Notes: generated by a model not told the origin, from the sequence alone. 64,000 nt of DNA from Mercurialis annua (GCF_937616625.2 NC_065571.1:8930501-8994500); one strand, 5' to 3'. Shown: positions 1-13,835, counted from the first letter of the stretch. Numbers and translations: made by a program.

Positions 1-431
1 AAATTAGAACACAATTGAAGCAATTTCAAGAACTTAAAACAATCAAAACATGAACAAAGGAATACCTGGAGATAAGGAATCAAAATAAACCAATGAGATT
101 CACCAAGAGTCTCGCCAAAAGAAGAAATCAAACACGAGAATTAAAGATTGAAGATGAGGCAAAGCTACTTTCGAACAACCAAGAGGAAAAAATTAAAAAT
201 GAAACAAATACAACAGCTTAAAGACAAAGGAAGATAGAACGAATGGACACATGTCCTACCTTCAAAAAATAACGAATAGGTGAACGACAGATGGCGAAAA
301 AGGAAAAAAACAGGAATCTTACTCGAGAAGTAAAAAGGAACGCCGAAATACAAAACGACTCGTCTCAAATAGAGCGGAAATACTCCAAGGCATAAAATAT
401 CATGACTTCAGCTCACTTGCGGGGGGACTAA
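1..431. other. No gene; possibly internal flank of an LTR element
   Basis: I see no credible coding region here. A G-rich purine run (about 420-427) sits just before the probable left end of the LTR at 432, where a polypurine tract would lie if this were the 3' end of an internal region. That reading is an inference. Confidence 0.3.
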
Positions 432-1020
432 TGATGGATACCGAATCCTATTCTACTTACAATGGAGTCGAGTCGCAGGAGATCTATTCTCAGACGACAC
501 CAGACTCCCGTCCAAAGGGCCGAATCCACCGGATCCGCCTTGACTGGAATACATCATTCGACATCATACATATCGAATCCCTGAGGACTCGGACAAAGCA
601 CGTCGACCCCAGGATTCAGATAAAATCACCAAGATCTACGCATATTCGGAGTATCTGTCCTATTTGGATACAAATTCCAACTTTGGAAGATAGCCTCCAA
701 CTTAGGAAGACGAGACTATTTAGGAATATCTTCCTAAATAGGACTCCTGTCTGAATAAGGAAGGACACTCTGAATCAGTGTCAAACCCTACTAAATAGGA
801 ATCACTCTCCTATTCCATATATACAAGGTATACATTCAACTACTATAAAAGGAGCTTGAGGTATGCCTAAACACACAACTGATAACAAATACTTTCACTT
901 AAGTCTAAACTGACTTAAGCATCGGAGAGCTAATCGGACAAACCGTCCGATTAGCCATTTACACTGTTTTGCAGGTCTCATTCACCGATTCAGAAGGCAG
1001 ACTCCATCAGTGCCTATTCA
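432..1020 (+). mobile_element. LTR or solo LTR of a Ty3/gypsy-type retrotransposon
   Basis: The segment starts TGATGG and ends TATTCA, so it has the TG...CA form of an LTR. It contains a TATA box (TATAAAAGG, near 843-851), followed about 85 bases later by a CATCGGAGAGC motif and then TTTGCAGGTCTC, an order seen in many plant gypsy LTRs. A diverged copy lies in inverted orientation at about 26740-27130, so this is a dispersed repeat. The exact ends are inferred, because no matching target duplication was found. A 107-codon open frame at 431-754 lies inside the LTR and is not considered a gene. Confidence 0.5.
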
Positions 1021-1454
1021 CTGTTTTATCAAAATTAATTTTTTTAGTTTTAAAATTTTATAAAAATATTTTTTTTTAATTTTATGTCTATGTTTTGTCA
1101 AAAAACTTATTTTTAATTATTTATGCTAGTGATTTTTAGAGTGTTTTTTATTGTATTTTTATAGTATATTTATGGTGTATTTTTATGATTGTTTTAGTAT
1201 AAAAATATCATTAAACATAAATCAATTTGTTGTGTACGAAATCATTAGTAAAAACACCATAAAAATATAAATCAATTTATTGTATACGAAATCGATAGCA
1301 TCAAAACAAGAGTATGAATAAGAAAACATTTATATGAACAAGAGAAAAATAGATCTTTAATAATCTGTGTATAAAAAGAATCAAAAAAATACAACACATA
1401 AAAAATCTAAACAATCACAAAAAATCTAAACAACGACGTCAATAAAATCAGTGG

Positions 1455-1605
1455 ATGAAAGACGACGTCGAGAAAACCAGCGGAAAAAAATGATGTCGAA
1501 AATATCACCAGAAGAAAGACGACGTCAAGAAAACCAGCGGAAAAAAAATGATGTCAAAAATGTCATCGAAAGAAAGACGACGTCAAGAAAACCACCAGGA
1601 GAGTG
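1455..1605. repeat. 57-58 bp minisatellite, about 2.6 copies
   Basis: A unit containing GACGACGTC, then GAGAAAACCAGCGG or a close variant, then an A-run and GATGTC, recurs with GACGACGTC at 1461, 1518 and 1576. The spacing is therefore 57 and 58 bases. It is non-coding. Confidence 0.6.
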
Positions 1606-1733
1606 ACAAAGTTAAAAAAACCACCGGGAAAACATTGGTTTATTGTGCTCGCAAATTTGAAAAAAAAACGTAGATTTAAGAAAAAAAATAAGAAGAAATG
1701 TCGTTTGTTTGATAAAAATGAGAGTAAATAAAA

Positions 1734-2120
1734 GAGCAAATTATTTTAAAATCACCGAGGTATACCATAATTAATAGTTTGGTACCTCTTATTTCGAAAG
1801 ATCCCTCAGTTTTAATTTCGTTAACTGAAAGACCCTTCCGTTAATTTGAGGGATTAAATCGTTTAACGGAACTAAAACTGAAGTATCAAATCGTTTAAAA
1901 GTGAGGTGCTAAATCGTTTAATAAAATTAAAAGAGAGGGACCAAACCGTTCACGAAATTAAAGGTGAGGTACCAAATGTTTAAAAATAAATGCCGAAATT
2001 AACACAGGAACCTAATAGTTAACAAAATTGGAACTGAAAGACCATTAAGTATATTTTTGAAACAAAAGTCACCATACTGTTAATTATGACATACCTTAAA
2101 GATCTCAACATAATTTGCTC
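1734..2120. mobile_element. TIR element (MITE, Mutator-like) with 9-bp target duplication
   Basis: The ends are perfect 10-base inverted repeats (GAGCAAATTA and TAATTTGCTC), and weaker inverted similarity continues about 40 bases inwards. The element is flanked by the direct repeat TAAATAAAA at 1725-1733 and 2121-2129. A 9-base duplication is typical of Mutator-like elements. There is no coding capacity, so it is non-autonomous. A larger relative with similar ends lies at about 40196-41085. Confidence 0.7.
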
Positions 2121-2482
2121 TAAATAAAAAGGAAACCTTAATTTAGAGAGAATCATTTTTGAAATTAAGTTATTTAAAAAGATACCAAAACAAATAATGA
2201 AAGTAGGCTAATAGATTGAAAAAATCATGACTTTTGTTTTGATCTTCAATTTCACCCTAACATAGTAATTTTTTTAATTTTATTCTATTTTTAATTTTTA
2301 ATTTTCAATCTCACCCAAAATTAGAAAAATTAAATGAGTTTATTATTATAAGAATTAAAATATGTAAAACAACTATATTTAAGAATTTTTTATATTCTTT
2401 TTGATTTGGACAAATTCAAACAAGTTACTAAACTTAAAAATAATTAATTAATTTATAAATAATTATTTAATTTTTTTAATTT

Positions 2483-2560
2483 CCGGAGGAGGAGGAGCTG
2501 CTCCTTCTCCGGTAGCTTCTGGCCTGAGGAGCTGTCGGAGGAGCAACAACTCCTCCTCCG
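2483..2560. repeat. GC-rich imperfect hairpin
   Basis: GGAGGAGGAGGAG at the left and CTCCTCCTCCG at the right are reverse complements. A second short arm pair lies inside, within otherwise very AT-rich DNA. No gene is associated. Confidence 0.45.
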
Positions 2561-2842
2561 AAAACTTAAAAAAAATTCTTTTAATTAATTTAAAATTGTT
2601 TTTTTTTAATTTTATGGAAAAGATAGTTTTTTTTATAATTTATAACATTAAAAATATTTATATTATTTGATAAATATGAAGGATCTATTTTTAAAATTAT
2701 CCAAATAAAAAGAGTTTAATTTAATGCTTCAACGTGCAATTGAAAACCTAAAATCCGAAATATGGTGAAATTAAAAAATTACTACATCGGGATGGAATTG
2801 AAAACCAAAATAAAAATCAGTGTTATTTCAGCCCATTAACCA

Positions 2843-2845
<3 letters not shown>

Positions 2846-2921
<76 letters not shown>
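2846..2921. repeat. (AT)n microsatellite, about 38 units
   Basis: An uninterrupted alternating AT run of about 76 bases. Confidence 0.95.
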
Positions 2922-2924
<3 letters not shown>

Positions 2925-3180
2925 AATAATCAAAACATATATATTGCTATGTAAATTTATTTAATTTTTTTTTTCAATAGCATCCCAATGTTGTAATTCG
3001 TCAAATTACACTTTTTTTGAATTTTTGACTTTTAATAGCACCTTAAAATATCACATTGAACTCTTTTCATTTAAATAAAATTCAAAATAAATTCTTAATA
3101 TTTAGCATATATTTTAAATAGCATTTAATGTTATAAATATCACAAATAAACCATTTTCTACACAAATTTAAAAAATTAAT

Positions 3181-3550
3181 AATAAAAAATATTATTTAAT
3201 ATAAATTAATTAAAACCACTCCAACTCCGTCGCCGCCTCCCTTCGACATGTCGCCGAGCTCATTTTCTCCAAGAATTGAATATCTTTTAATCTACTTTTA
3301 ACTCCATACATTTCACATTTTATCTCTATTTCATGAATTTAAAATCCAAAATTTTAAATAAAGGAAAAATAATAAAAAATATTATTTAATATAAATTAAT
3401 TAAAACCACTCCAACTCCGTCGCCGCCTCCCTTCGACATGTCGCCGAGCTCATTTTCTCCAAGAATTGAATATCTTTTAATCACTTTTAACTCCATACAT
3501 TTCACATTTTATCTCTATTTCATGAATTTAAAATCCAAAATTTTAATAAA
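3181..3550. repeat. Tandem duplication of a 190-bp unit
   Basis: The segment starting at 3181 is repeated from 3371 (offset 190) with almost complete identity through the ATTTTAAATCC-type end. I see one single-base deletion (TCTAC versus TCAC near 3292/3481) and small differences at the far end. Each copy includes an unusually GC-rich patch around CGTCGCCGCC. It lies about 360 bases downstream of the ATG8 stop codon. Confidence 0.85.
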
Positions 3551-3907
3551 AGAAAAATTTTAAAATCCTGTCTAAAATGTATCTTAAACAATTGCCACAC
3601 TTGCTGCAAAAGAAAGTGACGAAATCATTTACTGTTAATATGAAAACATAATTAAAATATGCAAACTTAATTAAAATGTTAAATTACTTTTAATGTACTT
3701 AATACTAATCTATAGCAATATAAGAGAAATCATGTACTGCATCTACATCAGTAGCAGATCATATGTCCAGACTTTATGAGCGGCAGCACAATAGCAAGTT
3801 TCGACAAAGGCCGCCCACAGTAAGAAACAGAAGACAAGAATTTACAGTTTCTTAATTTTCTTCTTAAAAGCTTAATTACATGATTTTAGCTTGAGACTTG
3901 ACTGCAC

Positions 3908-5883
<1,976 letters not shown>

Positions 5884-5987
5884 ATTTGCGTGAGCAATTT
5901 TTCTTCTTCGTTACGCTTAGGGTTTGTTTGTTTGTGTTGTGCAAAAGCAAAATAATGAATTTAATTCGCTGGGATCAAAAACCTGCC

Positions 5988-5993
5988 TTTATA
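5988..5993 (-). promoter_or_regulatory. Probable TATA box of ATG8
   Basis: TATAAA on the minus strand, about 105 bases upstream of the ATG8 start codon. An AAACCCTAA telo-box-like motif lies between them at about 5917-5925 in the 5' leader. Confidence 0.4.
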
Positions 5994-6026
5994 AACTTAG
6001 GTTGATTAGTTATTACGGCAACTGAA

Positions 6027-6123
6027 TTTGAGTAGGTCTCTTTTTCTTCCTACTCTTAAACGACGTCGTTTGAATATCATTCCTTAACGAAGCTAGTGGT
6101 AACTGGTAAGTTGCAAATTTCAC
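6027..6123. repeat. Duplicated ATG8 upstream segment, proximal copy
   Basis: This stretch contains the perfect palindrome AAACGACGTCGTTT. It recurs as a direct repeat at 8406-8482 with about 20 bases missing near its end. The two copies enclose the Helitron-like cluster. Confidence 0.75.
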
Positions 6124-6137
6124 CAAGTTTTTCAAAA

Positions 6138-6687
6138 CTAGTTTCGCATTACGTGCTATGCACGTGGCTCGTAATGTAACTCTTCAATGAACATATTAGT
6201 AAATTTATTATAATTATATCAATTTTTTATTTATAATTAATATTAAATTAGTTAAGAATTTTTGTAAAAGTAAATATAATATGTTCGGTTATTAAATTTT
6301 TTTCATACTGGATTTATGCTTCTTTTGATTTTATAATAACCATAATTAAATAATTAATTTAATTTTATTAATAATTTCTTTAAAAATAATAAGATAAAAA
6401 TTTAAATAATAATATATTGATCAAATACAGTATTTTAATTTTGTAGTTCAATCAAACTAAAATATAAGCATTCCTACTAATTTGAAAAAAATTTAGTTAT
6501 GTTTTACTTACTAAAAATTAAATTGGAGATAATTTAACTGTCTATTCTAATTAGGATTTTAATTACAATAATGATTAATTAAATAACCAATTAGTTAATG
6601 ACTATAAAACCTTCATTTATTAGTAAACTGAAAAGGATTATTCAGTAAATTTGCATGTCCCCCACATCTGTGCTTTTATATATAGTA
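6138..6687 (-). mobile_element. Helitron-like non-autonomous element, minus orientation
   Basis: Read on the minus strand, this ends in a short hairpin (ACGTGCATAGCACGT) about 9 bases before CTAG and a flanking T, which is the classic Helitron 3' end. Its other end has the same TACTATATATAAAAG start as the plus-strand copy at 6752. The bodies of the two copies are reverse complements over about 500 bases. There is no coding capacity. The 5' TC dinucleotide is missing, apparently displaced by another insertion at 6688. Confidence 0.6.
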
Positions 6688-6751
6688 CTAGCATTTCGCC
6701 ACGTGCTACGCACGTGAGCGGCATTCACATGACCCGTTATCTATCTATACT
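6688..6751 (-). mobile_element. 3' end of a third Helitron-like element
   Basis: On the minus strand the sequence shows CACGTGCGTAGCACGTGGCGAAATG followed by CTAG and T, a hairpin plus CTRR terminus. The motif CACGTGAGCG followed by CATGACCCGT recurs near 7404-7432 and 7612-7640, so fragments of this family are scattered nearby. Confidence 0.45.
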
Positions 6752-7311
6752 TCTATACTATATATAAAAGTACGGAGGGGGGGGGACAGGCAAATTTACT
6801 GAATAATCCTTTTCAGTTTACTATTAAATAAAGGTTTTATAGTCATTAACTAATTAGTTATTTAATTAATCACTATTGTAATTAAAGTCCTAATTAGAAT
6901 AGGTAGCTAAATTATCTCTAATTTAGTTTTTAGTACGTAAAAAATAACTAAATTGTCTCCAAATTAGTAGGAACACCTATCTTTTAGTTTGATTGAACTA
7001 CAAAATTAAAATATTGTATTTGATCAATATATTATTATTTAAATTTCTATCTTATTATTTTAAAAAATAGAAATTAATAAAATTAAGTTAATTAAATTAA
7101 TTATTTAATTATGGTTAAACCAAAACAAGAATAAATTCAGTATGGAAAATAAATTTATAACCGAATATATTATATTTACTTTTACAAAAATTCTTAACTA
7201 ATTTAATATTAATTATAAATAAAAAATTGATACAATAATGATAAATTTACTAATATGTTCATTGACGAGTTACGTTACGAGCCACGTGCATAGCACGTAA
7301 TGCGAAACTAG
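6752..7311 (+). mobile_element. Helitron-like non-autonomous element, plus orientation
   Basis: It starts TCTATACTATATATAAAAG, ends with the hairpin ACGTGCATAGCACGT, then AATGCGAAA and CTAG, and is followed by T. The 560-base element has no open reading frame and no terminal inverted repeats, as expected for a Helitron. A run of nine or more G lies just inside the 5' end. Confidence 0.6.
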
Positions 7312-8405
7312 TATATACAAATTATTAGATATAGTATATTTGTAAATTATTTTATTTGATAATAATAATTTTGTTGACATTATATGACTATTATATATAG
7401 TCGTCACGTGAGCGACATTTACATGACCCGTTATATATGTTGAATATTAATAAAACTATTAAACATTATAATTTAGTTTTTAATAAATCATTACAAATTA
7501 CTTCTTATTTATAGTTCTATGACCCGTTAATATAATAAACACGATATAATTTAATTTTAAAAATGATATGTTTTAGTATTTGGTTACGTGTTATACACGT
7601 AACATATTACGCACGTGAGCGATATTCACATGACCCGTCATATATAAAATTAAATAATAGTTATAAATAAATAAATTATATACAAATTAACTTCATGAAA
7701 GCTAATTTTGCAATTGGTTTCGTATAATAAGACACATATTTATTACAAGAAAAAACCTCCAGATCATCCAGCAATAGAAGTACTAATTAAAATTATACAT
7801 TGGTATTGATATGAAAATTATTTGACGAAATCCTTGGCTCCAACTTGCCTGATTCTACTTTATTAGAATTATATTTAGTTAAGTTATTTTATTAGAATTA
7901 TATTTGTATTAAACTTCATATTTTTTAAATTAATTTATAAAGGGTTTAACTTCAACACAAAATATCAAAAATTGAACCCAAATTCAAGAAAATAATTGAA
8001 TCGTTCAAGAAAATATAAAGTTAACTGTTTTCAAATATGGCCAGATTATTAGATTATTATTGATTATTTCAATATTTAATGCCAAATACTATTCCAGCTA
8101 AGCTAGGATAACAATGATCCGATTTTTAGAGTCCTACATTACTAATACCATTCCAGGAGTAATATATAGCTTTAGACTTCTCCTTTCTCTAAAGTTACTC
8201 TCCTAATTAATTACTATTTGTATTATATTATTTAAATTATTTTTTTATTGACTTTATTTTTTTAATTATAATTTATACCCTTAATGAAACAACTTTTGTA
8301 ATTTTGCCTGTCCCCCCCCCCCCCTTTTTCCCACATATAAGATAGTTGTAGATAGATAGATAAATAGATAGATATAGATATAGATTAGCACCAAAACAAT
8401 ACTTA
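7312..8405. repeat. Further Helitron-like fragments, no gene
   Basis: CACGTGAGCGA...CATGACCCGT motifs recur at about 7404 and 7612. At 8311-8324 there is a 14-base C run next to AAATTTTGCCTG-like sequence matching the G-run near the 5' end of the 6752 element in reverse orientation, followed by a TAGATAGATA-type run to about 8385. This looks like another minus-strand copy, badly decayed. Confidence 0.4.
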
Positions 8406-8482
8406 TTTGAGTAGGTATCTTTTTCTTACTAATGTTAAACGACGTCGTTTGAATTTCATTCCTTAATGAGTGCAAATTTCAC
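8406..8482. repeat. Duplicated ATG8 upstream segment, distal copy
   Basis: Direct repeat of 6027-6123, including the AAACGACGTCGTTT palindrome and the GCAAATTTCAC end. Confidence 0.75.
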
Positions 8483-9905
8483 AAAATTAAACATTATTTT
8501 TTCAAATTAGCACCCAAACTATGTTAGTGTTTAATAAACTATGCAATTGACCTGAATTTAGTAATCACAAAACAAAGCTTGTTAGGCTTAGGAAGGATCA
8601 CGGTTAAGTTAGCAATTGGATATAGCTTCATGAGGTGTAATTTACACTAACTCTTACCAGATTGTTTTAAAATTCTAATTCATACCTTCATTTTCTGTAA
8701 ATTTCTATTTAATAAATTTTTTGTGTTACGGTTACTTTTTTTAACTATGTCAACTTTTACAGGCAGTAAGGCCCAGCAAAAGTGGTTAGGTCTTTCGAGT
8801 ACATTATTAAAGTCTCGATTTCAAATTTCAGTGCAGCCAAGTTAAAACTGATTTAAGATATAGCAATTAATTTAAATTAGACCTATATTTGGCACAAAAA
8901 ATACATTAATTTTACTAATATGGCACTTGATTTTATATCATATTTACTTACATGTATGTTTACATGGCAAAAGGAAAATTAATTCAAAATTATTTGCATC
9001 ATTCAAATAGAGACATGTATTTATATAAACACCAATTTTACCAAGAGCTGTAGCATTTTACTAAAATTGTGAGTTCACTTTTTTTTCACAAACATTTCAT
9101 CTCCTCAATTATAAATAAATTCATATTATAATTTTTATTTTTAAAAATAATTTTATATATAATAGAAAAATAAAAAAAATCTCGTGACTCCCACCGTCAC
9201 CACGCCACTACATCTCTTCTTTTTGTTGCGGAAATTATACAGCACAACCGTTGCGTCATGTCATCCGTGCAACAAAATAATAGTGCATTAGCCATGTGGA
9301 AAACTGAATAATTAAAAAATTATCTATCGTAAATTTTCATTGGCTTGTTGTAAAAATGATGTGATACAACAGTTGTATGGGATATATACTCTTGTTGCTA
9401 ATTGTTGTTGTTTTCTCCATACATACCTTCACGCCAACCGCCGTCATTAATATGTTTTCGATGCCAATGCATCGCCAACTCTTACACTTAATTTTTTATT
9501 ATTATATTTATAAATTGAATATTTAATAATATATTAAATTAATTATTTAGAGATATCATATAAAGTTAATATTGTTTTGTTTATTAAATTATTTATAAGA
9601 TATTGAAAAAATATTATTATTATATAATACACGACTTTTAAACTTTAAATGATAGTGCAATTAAAGTTTTTATAATCTAATTTTAGTTTCTCTCTTGATC
9701 ATAAATAGTTATATTTAAAAACGACACAAATTGAGTTGTTAGTAAAGCATATAATTTATAATGATATGATTGGTCATTGTAAAATAATTATATATAAACA
9801 TAATGTAAAATAAGTAGTAACTAAAAGTATAACTTCTGATAACAAATTTATTAGATGTTATAAACTAATTGTATTTAGAAATGATACTAAAATATTCATT
9901 GTAAA

Positions 9906-9952
<47 letters not shown>

Positions 9953-10388
9953 AATAGTCGTTGTAGTAAACCGTTGATAAAAGTCAATTTTTTATAGTGT
10001 TTAGTTATTATTTTAAACAATATTTCTGTAATAAAAACTAAAATAAAATAAAAAATGTAATTTTTCAGAATAGAAGTGTAACTTTTGGAAGTTTACTATA
10101 ACTAAATTTAAAAGAGTGTGTGTGGGATATAAATTGTTTTCTTTGAAGCCGTATATAAGGTTTATCAAATGTTCTTACCTAGACCAAATTCATATACCTA
10201 TCCAATGAGATGTTAGAAAAATGAGAAAAAAGAGAAAATAAAAAAAAAAAGAGAAAATTATGTTAGATTTTTTAACACCTCATTGGGTAGATGTATGGAA
10301 AATTCATGAACCGGACTAGGTAAGAATTTTCCAAATGCATTAACACCTCTAACAACTTACATGACATATGATTATCTTTTAAAATATA
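8483..10388. other. Intergenic, repeat-derived, no gene
   Basis: No coding region is recognised. About 9241-9390 is a diverged copy of the TIR element at 12113 (ACAACCGTTGCG...CATTGGCTTGTTGTA). An (AT)n run of about 38 bases lies at about 9909-9947. Confidence 0.5.
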
Positions 10389-10656
10389 CTCCCTCCGTTC
10401 TTTTGGTTATCCATTTAATCAAATAAATTTATTTATAATTATTTGTCTAGTTAGGATTTTAAATTTTAAGATAACTTTAACTACTATTTTTCAAATTTGT
10501 TCCTTTCTAATAAATAACTCTATGATTTAATTTGCAAAGTATTTATTAACTAATATGCTTATATTAGTATTTATTTTTATAATTTAAAATAAAAATCCCA
10601 TTTTTTTAATATGTTCAATTTTGATTAAATAGACAATTAAATTAAAACAGAGTGAA
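10389..10656. mobile_element. Stowaway-type MITE, degenerate
   Basis: Left end CTCCCTCCGTTC, with a degraded inverted match (AACAGAGTGAA) at the right, and TA on both sides at 10387-10388 and 10657-10658. These are the Tc1/mariner Stowaway hallmarks. Confidence 0.6.
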
Positions 10657-12112
10657 TAATTGTTTAATTACCTTGTTTCTATCATGAATTATATATATGT
10701 ATACTATTATGCCTAACATTGGATTAATTATGCCACAATAAATTAAATTATCATGGTCAATTAGAGTTGATAATAAATTAACTTATTATTTTTGAACACC
10801 ATTCTGGGTTCATGAACTCAATGTATGATTAATTAATATGTTTAATCATGAATTCATAAGTACACAACTGGCTTTACATTGCAAGAGATTTGATCCTTAG
10901 TTTTTTTAAAACAGCAATTCAAGGGATGTACCTTGTTTGGGTAGCATTTCAACCTAATATATATATATATATATATATATACACTTATAAAAATTAATGT
11001 TAATTATTTTTTAACTCGTTACAATATATTACAACTCGAGAAGGCCATAACATGAATTTCGATCCGGGTCAAAAAGTACTTTGTTTGTAGCACAAGGTAG
11101 ATTATATCTAACAACCAACTTAAATTAGGATAATATTAGAAAAAAAAAAACATAAGGGCTCGACTAATTTAGAGTAGATATATACAAGTTTTCTAATTAA
11201 AATAATTTTACTAAAAGAGTTTTCAACCTAATTAAAATAGTTTTACATTTCAAAATAAAAGGTGGAACTTTCAAAATGGAACGAGAAGTATAATTAGGTT
11301 GAAAACTCTTCGCATTTAGATGAGACCTTTTACATTTTAAAATGAAAGGTGGAACTTACAAAATGGAACGAAAAGTATAATCAATTCACCGATTTACTTT
11401 GTAAGACTCGATGATAAAAAAAATCGAACTCACTAGATATCCAGTCCGATTTATTCTAAAAATGAAAGTTCAGTCGTATCAGTTGGACTGGACTAAATTG
11501 CTTGTTGAACCGGTGATGGATTCGGTTAAACAGGCAGCTGAAGTTGTTGAACTGTTTATTCAATCAGTCAGATACTAACTCAAGTTTAAAATTTACTTTT
11601 AGATGTAATTTATTCAACCGGTCAAATTAGAAATTTAACTAGAGGAATCAGTTGGATTGGGAATCAGTGACTTTATCAGTTCGGCCACCAGTTCGGTTTT
11701 TAACACACGGGTGAAATTCAATTTTAAGTTATCGGTTACAACAGACTGGTAATAATAGTCCAATCAGTATGAGAATAGGGACTCATGGCTCTACTTTTTT
11801 TTCCCAAAGAGTCTCAATTCGTTAGTTGTTAGTTATGGAGGTAGGGATTGAATTCATATTAGAGACGTCTTAACCATACAGACTAGGCCCACACTGGCAC
11901 CCATGGCACTACTAGAAGATGATAAAAATGGCCAAAACAACAACACGTTTTGAGGACAGGTGTGCCCTAAACCTGAGGGCATGGCCAAAAGGATATAAAA
12001 AAACAAAGTAGCTTTTGTGAAAGTTGGTGAGAATAAAATGGACCATCTCTAGTGTTTTACGTTTGGTCACTCCATTTCTCACTCTTTCTTTCTACCTCTC
12101 AAAGAAAAATTA
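10657..12112. other. Intergenic, no gene
   Basis: An (AT)n run lies near 10961-10980. A duplicated module (AAAGGTGGAAC then AAATGGAACGA) occurs at about 11259 and 11344. 11440-11760 is rich in TCAGTTCGG/CCGGT motifs like those of hAT fragments elsewhere in the window. No coding region is seen. Confidence 0.45.
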
Positions 12113-12268
12113 TTACACGCAACCGTTGCGCCATGTCATTCGTGCAACAAGCCAATGATGCGTTAGCCATATGCAAAAAGTGATAATAAAAAAAATTAAA
12201 TGATAATTAAAAGATTCCCTATCGCAAATACTCATTGGCTTGTTGTAAATATGACATGGCAACCAATG
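12113..12268. mobile_element. Short TIR element (MITE), second copy of the 9241 element
   Basis: The left arm (CGCCATGTCAT...GTGCAACAAGCCAATGA) and right arm (TCATTGGCTTGTTGTAAATATGACATGGC) are inverted repeats of about 40 bases. The same layout is present at about 9241-9390. Confidence 0.55.
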
Positions 12269-12884
12269 CATGGGATAAACACTCCCTCTCAAATCATTAC
12301 ATTTTCCTACAAAACAATATAGCACAAGTATATTGAAAAATAATTAATAGTTAAATATTTATTATTTTAAGATTACGAATTAGTCAAATAAAATTATAAT
12401 TTAAATATTATTTTAAAAGTAAAACTTAGTCGATAATAATTAAAATTTAAATATTTATTATTTGTATGAATAGATTATTAAGTCGTTCAAGACTTGTTAT
12501 ATTTGTTCGGATTTTAATTGTTTTTTTTATAGTTTAAGATATTTAAAAAATAATTAAAATATATTTTAAAATAAAGCAATTTATAAATGGTGCACTACTC
12601 TTTTTCAATTTATTAGCACCGTCAAAATTTCATCGTACAATTTTTATTATGTTGTGTCAATTTTTTTAAAATAGAGAAAGGGTTAACTTAAATTTACTTT
12701 GATTTTAGTATTTAATTTTCTCAAATGTACTTAAAAATTTTCATTAATAATCCAACTTTATTAAAAAAAAAAACTCAATACTTCATATGAACTGCAAGCT
12801 TCACTCCACATAATATTACAAAAACTGTGTGTTTACATAAAGAAGTGTGTATTACAATAATACTAAAGCACAAAAAGTGAGAAT
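12269..12884. other. Intergenic AT-rich DNA, no gene
   Basis: Nothing recognisable except part of the 3' region of the CASP-like gene. A short direct duplication is present: TATGAACTGCAAGCTTCACTCCAC-like sequence at about 12785 also occurs inside the last coding exon at about 13036. Confidence 0.4.
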
Positions 12885-13768
12885 TTAAGTGGACACGTGT
12901 CCTTGTTTAGAAGAAAAAGGAGGCTGAAATACGGTAAAAGCTCTATAAGCAGAAATAATGGCTAAAATTGCAAAGAAACAAAGAGACAAGGCATGCAAAA
13001 CCAATGCAATCTTCATTCTCTCGCAAAATTTTCCATATGAACTGCAAGCTTCACTCCACGTCACTCTCTGATCTCCATTATAAGCTAAGTATATTATCTC
13101 GTACACAGCAGCCACAGATGTTACCATCAAATATGTTATAATCTGCTCCAATTTGTAAAAAAAAAAAACTCTAATTAATATTAAACATTCAAATAATTAT
13201 AAAAAATATACTAACATTTACTTGATTAGTCCAGTTAAAAAACAAAAACTTTATAAATTATTTTTCTATTGAATCGGCTAAATCGTAAAAATGTAACAAC
13301 CGTGAACTAATGGACATACCGTTAGGCCATCGATTCGGTTTTTAAAATACTACTATTATGAAGAAGAGGAAAAAACTTTCTTATTAATCCAAGAAAGAAT
13401 TAAAAACCTGATCAGAGAAAAAGAAGACCCAAACTTTATTAACCAAGCATTTAATCCAAGTAGAAGCAGCAGCAACAAAAGCATAAGCACCACAAAGGGC
13501 ACTTGTGCAAATCATGTACCTACAAAATTAATTACAATTTCTTAATTTATACCAACAAATCCATAACATTCACATATACATATAATTAAGAGATTAATTA
13601 AAGAAAAAAATATTAATCTTACCTGAGTCCTAAAAGATTAGAGTACTTAAGATTTCCATAGCTGCTGTTATCTTGATGATTAGTGACAGTCAGCCAAATA
13701 GTTGCAACACTGAGAGGGATGACACAAATTCTAAGAGAAGAATCTATGAGCTTCAGCAATGGAGCCAT
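12885..13768 (-). CDS. CASP-like four-helix membrane protein (CASPL2D-like)
   Basis: CASP and CASP-like proteins are plant plasma-membrane proteins of the MARVEL-related fold; the founding members scaffold the Casparian strip, while most relatives have poorly defined roles. Three exons, 13768-13623, 13519-13408 and 13142-12885, join in frame to 171 residues. Hydrophobic segments lie at about 13-28, 50-71, 87-106 and 131-153, giving four helices with short ends inside. Arg13 at helix 1 and Asp85 at helix 3 fit the conserved charged residues of the family. Cys119 and Cys126 lie in the second extracellular loop. The start chosen is the first ATG of exon 1 ([10 protein letters not shown]). Subfamily 2D is my best guess from the overall sequence. 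Confidence 0.9.
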
Positions 13769-13835
13769 TTTTAAGATGGAGATGGAAAAAAAAAAGTTGT
13801 GTTTTAATGTATAGATATTATGGATATGGGTGGAT

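Noticed and set aside
431..754. 107-codon open frame at the left edge
   Set aside because: It lies inside the LTR, has no domain, and reads like translated LTR sequence.
12113..12325. 70-codon open frame
   Set aside because: It coincides with the TIR element at 12113-12268 and has no protein features.
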